Shown: positions 5,968 through 6,683 of the stretch, in pieces
How positions within the stretch are numbered: position 1 is the stretch's first letter
Layout: each line of letters opens with the position of its first letter
Assembly: GCA_027490875.1 (NCBI GenBank)
Contig: JAIXXE010000096.1
Coordinates: forward strand, 1-6,683
Direction of reading: 5' to 3'
Origin: Alphaproteobacteria bacterium
Lineage (GTDB): Bacteria > Pseudomonadota > Alphaproteobacteria > UBA2136 > UBA6156
Length of the DNA stretch: 6,683 bases
Program-made: the position numbers and the translations under genes
The notes under the pieces: model-generated
Told to the model about the DNA's origin: nothing
The model's database searches: none
The model's input: only the letters and a program-made list of their open reading frames with translations

Positions 5968-6072
5968 CGGAGCTGCCCCGATGGCAGCACAATCAGAAGC
6001 CGAACGTTGGATTGGCTCTGAGGGTGGTACTCCAACGAAATTCTGAATTGCGCTTGACGGGTGGCGACCCGT
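5968..6072 (+). ncRNA. Hairpin and pseudoknot domain
   Basis: GCTGCC/GGCAGC (5972-5977, 5983-5988) is a perfect 6-bp hairpin. TCAG-A-AGCC (5993-6001) pairs with GGCTCTGA (6014-6021) with one bulged A. Its loop contains CGTTGG (6005-6010), which is exactly complementary to CCAACG (6032-6037), giving an H-type pseudoknot. ACGGGT/ACCCGT (6057-6062, 6067-6072) closes a 6-bp hairpin on a GGCG loop. The density of perfect pairing argues for a functional RNA. Confidence 0.5.
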
Positions 6073-6088
6073 GACAGTTGGAACGACA
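6073..6088 (+). repeat. GACAGTTGGAACGACA hairpin repeat, diverged copy 3
   Basis: Matches copies 1 and 2 at 13 of 16 positions. The two loop-side changes keep a GTT/GAC (G-U) stem possible. It ends four bases before the acceptor stem of the tRNA-like element at 6093. Confidence 0.6.
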
Positions 6089-6092
6089 ACGG

Positions 6093-6162
6093 AAGGAAGT
6101 AGCTCAGTTGGTTAGAGCCGTGGCTTGCCACGAGGTCACGGGTTCGATGCCCGTCTTCTTTT
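6093..6162 (+). tRNA. tRNA-Gly-like element with shortened anticodon arm
   Basis: AAGGAAG (6093-6099) pairs fully with CTTCTTT (6155-6161, one G-U). TA, then a canonical D-arm (GCTC, AGTTGGTTA, GAGC at 6102-6118), variable loop AGGTC (6133-6137) and T-arm (ACGGG, TTCGATG, CCCGT at 6138-6154) are all present. The part between GAGC and AGGTC is only 14 bases (6119-6132) where 18 are normal. It folds as CGTGG/CCACG around a four-base CTTG loop. The string CTTGCCA is what a Gly (GCC) anticodon loop would look like, as if about four bases of the 3' anticodon stem were lost. It is 70 bases long, lacks encoded CCA, and probably cannot decode normally. Confidence 0.6.
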
Positions 6163-6241
6163 CTAAACTATTTTTTAACCCGACGGAGAAACGGCAAGGA
6201 AATAGTATCCCGATGGAATATCGGCACATCCCCCGGAGCGT

Positions 6242-6277
6242 GGCAGAAATCTACAAGTAGCCTGCCGGGTTTTATTT
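6242..6277 (+). terminator. Terminator-like hairpin before ssb
   Basis: GGCAG (6242-6246) pairs with CTGCC (6262-6266), then GGG and the T-rich TTTTATTT (6270-6277). AACCCG (6177-6182) can also pair with CGGGTT (6266-6271). The 15-base loop makes it a moderate rather than strong intrinsic terminator. It would end the RNA begun at the 5371 promoter and separate it from ssb. Confidence 0.45.
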
Positions 6278-6301
6278 ACTCAAACCACAAAACACAATAA
6301 C

Positions 6302-6683
6302 ATGGCACTCAATCGTTATCAGTTTACAGGAAACATCGGCAAAGACGCAGAAGTCCGAACCCTTGAGAATGGCTCTATCGCAATCGGCTTTACCGTTGCG
6401 GTATCTGAGAAATACAAAGACCGTCAAGGCAACGAAATGACAAACACCACATGGGTGAATTGCACCCGTTGGGTAGTTGCAGGCGGCAGTACCGCCATTG
6501 CGCCACACCTCAAGAAAGGCACGAAGGTGCTTATTGAGGGCAAACCAACGGCACGGGCATACAATACCAATTCGGGCGAGGTAGCATCTTCGCTAGAGGT
6601 GCGAGTTGATACCATCGAGCTATTGGGGCAGCCACAGCAGCAAGGTGCAGCAGGGCAGCAAGCAACACCGCAAGCACAGCCAC
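6302..6683 (+). CDS. ssb: Single-stranded DNA-binding protein (partial at window end)
   Basis: The first 127 residues are visible and the gene runs past the window edge. The OB-fold domain occupies about 1-108: MALNRYQFTGNIGKDAEVRT, a run reading IAIGFTVAVSEKYKD (26-40), NTTWVNCTRW (48-57), the 'KKGTKVLIEGKPTARAY' segment (71-87) and SLEVRVDTIELLG (97-109). A Gln/Ala/Pro-rich disordered linker (110 onward) would lead to the C-terminal partner-binding tip, which is not seen. SSB coats single-stranded DNA in replication, recombination and repair. ATG at 6302 is the natural start, preceded by an A-rich leader (ACACAATAAC) and no Shine-Dalgarno sequence, as is usual in Bacteroidota. It may begin the replication module of the phage. 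Confidence 0.92.
   Translation, partial: MALNRYQFTGNIGKDAEVRTLENGSIAIGFTVAVSEKYKDRQGNEMTNTTWVNCTRWVVAGGSTAIAPHLKKGTKVLIEGKPTARAYNTNSGEVASSLEVRVDTIELLGQPQQQGAAGQQATPQAQP

Larger units (their letters stand above)
5325..6301 (+). ncRNA. Large non-coding, structured region with tRNA-like modules
   Basis: No frame here has a recognisable protein. The region has its own Bacteroidota-type promoter at the left and a terminator-like hairpin at the right, giving a predicted transcript of about 0.9 kb (roughly 5385-6277). It holds four T-arm/acceptor modules (5434-5519, 5660-5708, 5908-5933, 6093-6162), three copies of a GACAGTYGGAAMGAC hairpin, and many perfect stems: 7 bp at 5595-5615, 6 bp at 5972-5988, 6 bp at 6057-6072, and a GAAA-tetraloop hairpin at 5955-5964. 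Large phage RNAs such as GOLLD and ROOL are known to lie beside tRNAs in phage genomes; this could be such a class or an unrelated one. I do not recognise a specific Rfam family. Confidence 0.55.

Noticed and set aside
5434..6162. tmRNA
   Set aside because: The T-arm, pseudoknot and acceptor features invite it, but no GGGGnnGAATTC-like 5' domain, tag reading frame or matching 5'/3' ends could be found.
6078..6260. 60-codon open frame over the tRNA-Gly-like element, including a possible 15-residue peptide from ATG at 6212 (MEYRHIPRSVAEIYK)
   Set aside because: It reads through a D-arm and T-arm, and the peptide overlaps the terminator-like hairpin; there is no positive coding evidence, though the short peptide cannot be excluded.

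Overview
The window looks like part of a bacteriophage or prophage of a Bacteroidota host. The phage assignment rests on a lambda gpZ-like tail protein, a Nu1-like terminase small subunit, and dense same-strand genes with 4- or 8-base overlaps. The host assignment rests mainly on one exact Bacteroidota-type promoter (TTTG, 19 bases, TATTTTTG at 5348-5378) and on several genes lacking a Shine-Dalgarno sequence. It is an inference; no host gene is present.

Layout, all on the plus strand. Positions 1-76 hold an 11-base tandem repeat and perhaps the tail of an upstream gene. Positions 77-676 encode a minor tail protein. Positions 677-974 are non-coding and carry a 13-bp inverted repeat directly after the tail gene. 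Positions 975-4763 are a tightly coupled five-gene cassette: ParB-fold protein, cupin-like protein, PAPS-reductase-family protein, IbrA-like (DUF3440) PAPS-reductase-family protein, and IbrB-like ParB-fold protein. The terminase small subunit follows at 4770-5324. Positions 5325-6301 contain no convincing protein gene; this stretch has its own promoter, four tRNA-like modules, several strong hairpins and a possible pseudoknot, and a terminator-like end. A single-stranded DNA-binding protein gene starts at 6302 and runs off the window.

The cassette pairs two ATP-pyrophosphatase (PAPS reductase fold) enzymes with two ParB/sulfiredoxin-fold proteins and a cupin. The last two genes match the IbrA/IbrB (YbdN/YbdM) pair known from E. 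coli and its prophages. ATP-pyrophosphatases activate substrates by adenylation, so a nucleotide- or DNA-modifying or sulfur-related role is plausible, but nothing in the sequence fixes the substrate.

The most unusual part is 5325-6301. It contains four T-arm-plus-acceptor modules typical of tRNA 3' ends, yet none can be folded into a tRNA with a normal 5-bp, 7-base anticodon arm. One is a 49-base minihelix, one has an anticodon arm about four bases short, one is class-II-like with a poor anticodon stem, and one has no 5' acceptor strand upstream. Together with the bounding promoter and terminator this suggests a single structured RNA of roughly 0.9 kb, or an array of tRNA mimics, rather than an ordinary phage tRNA cluster.
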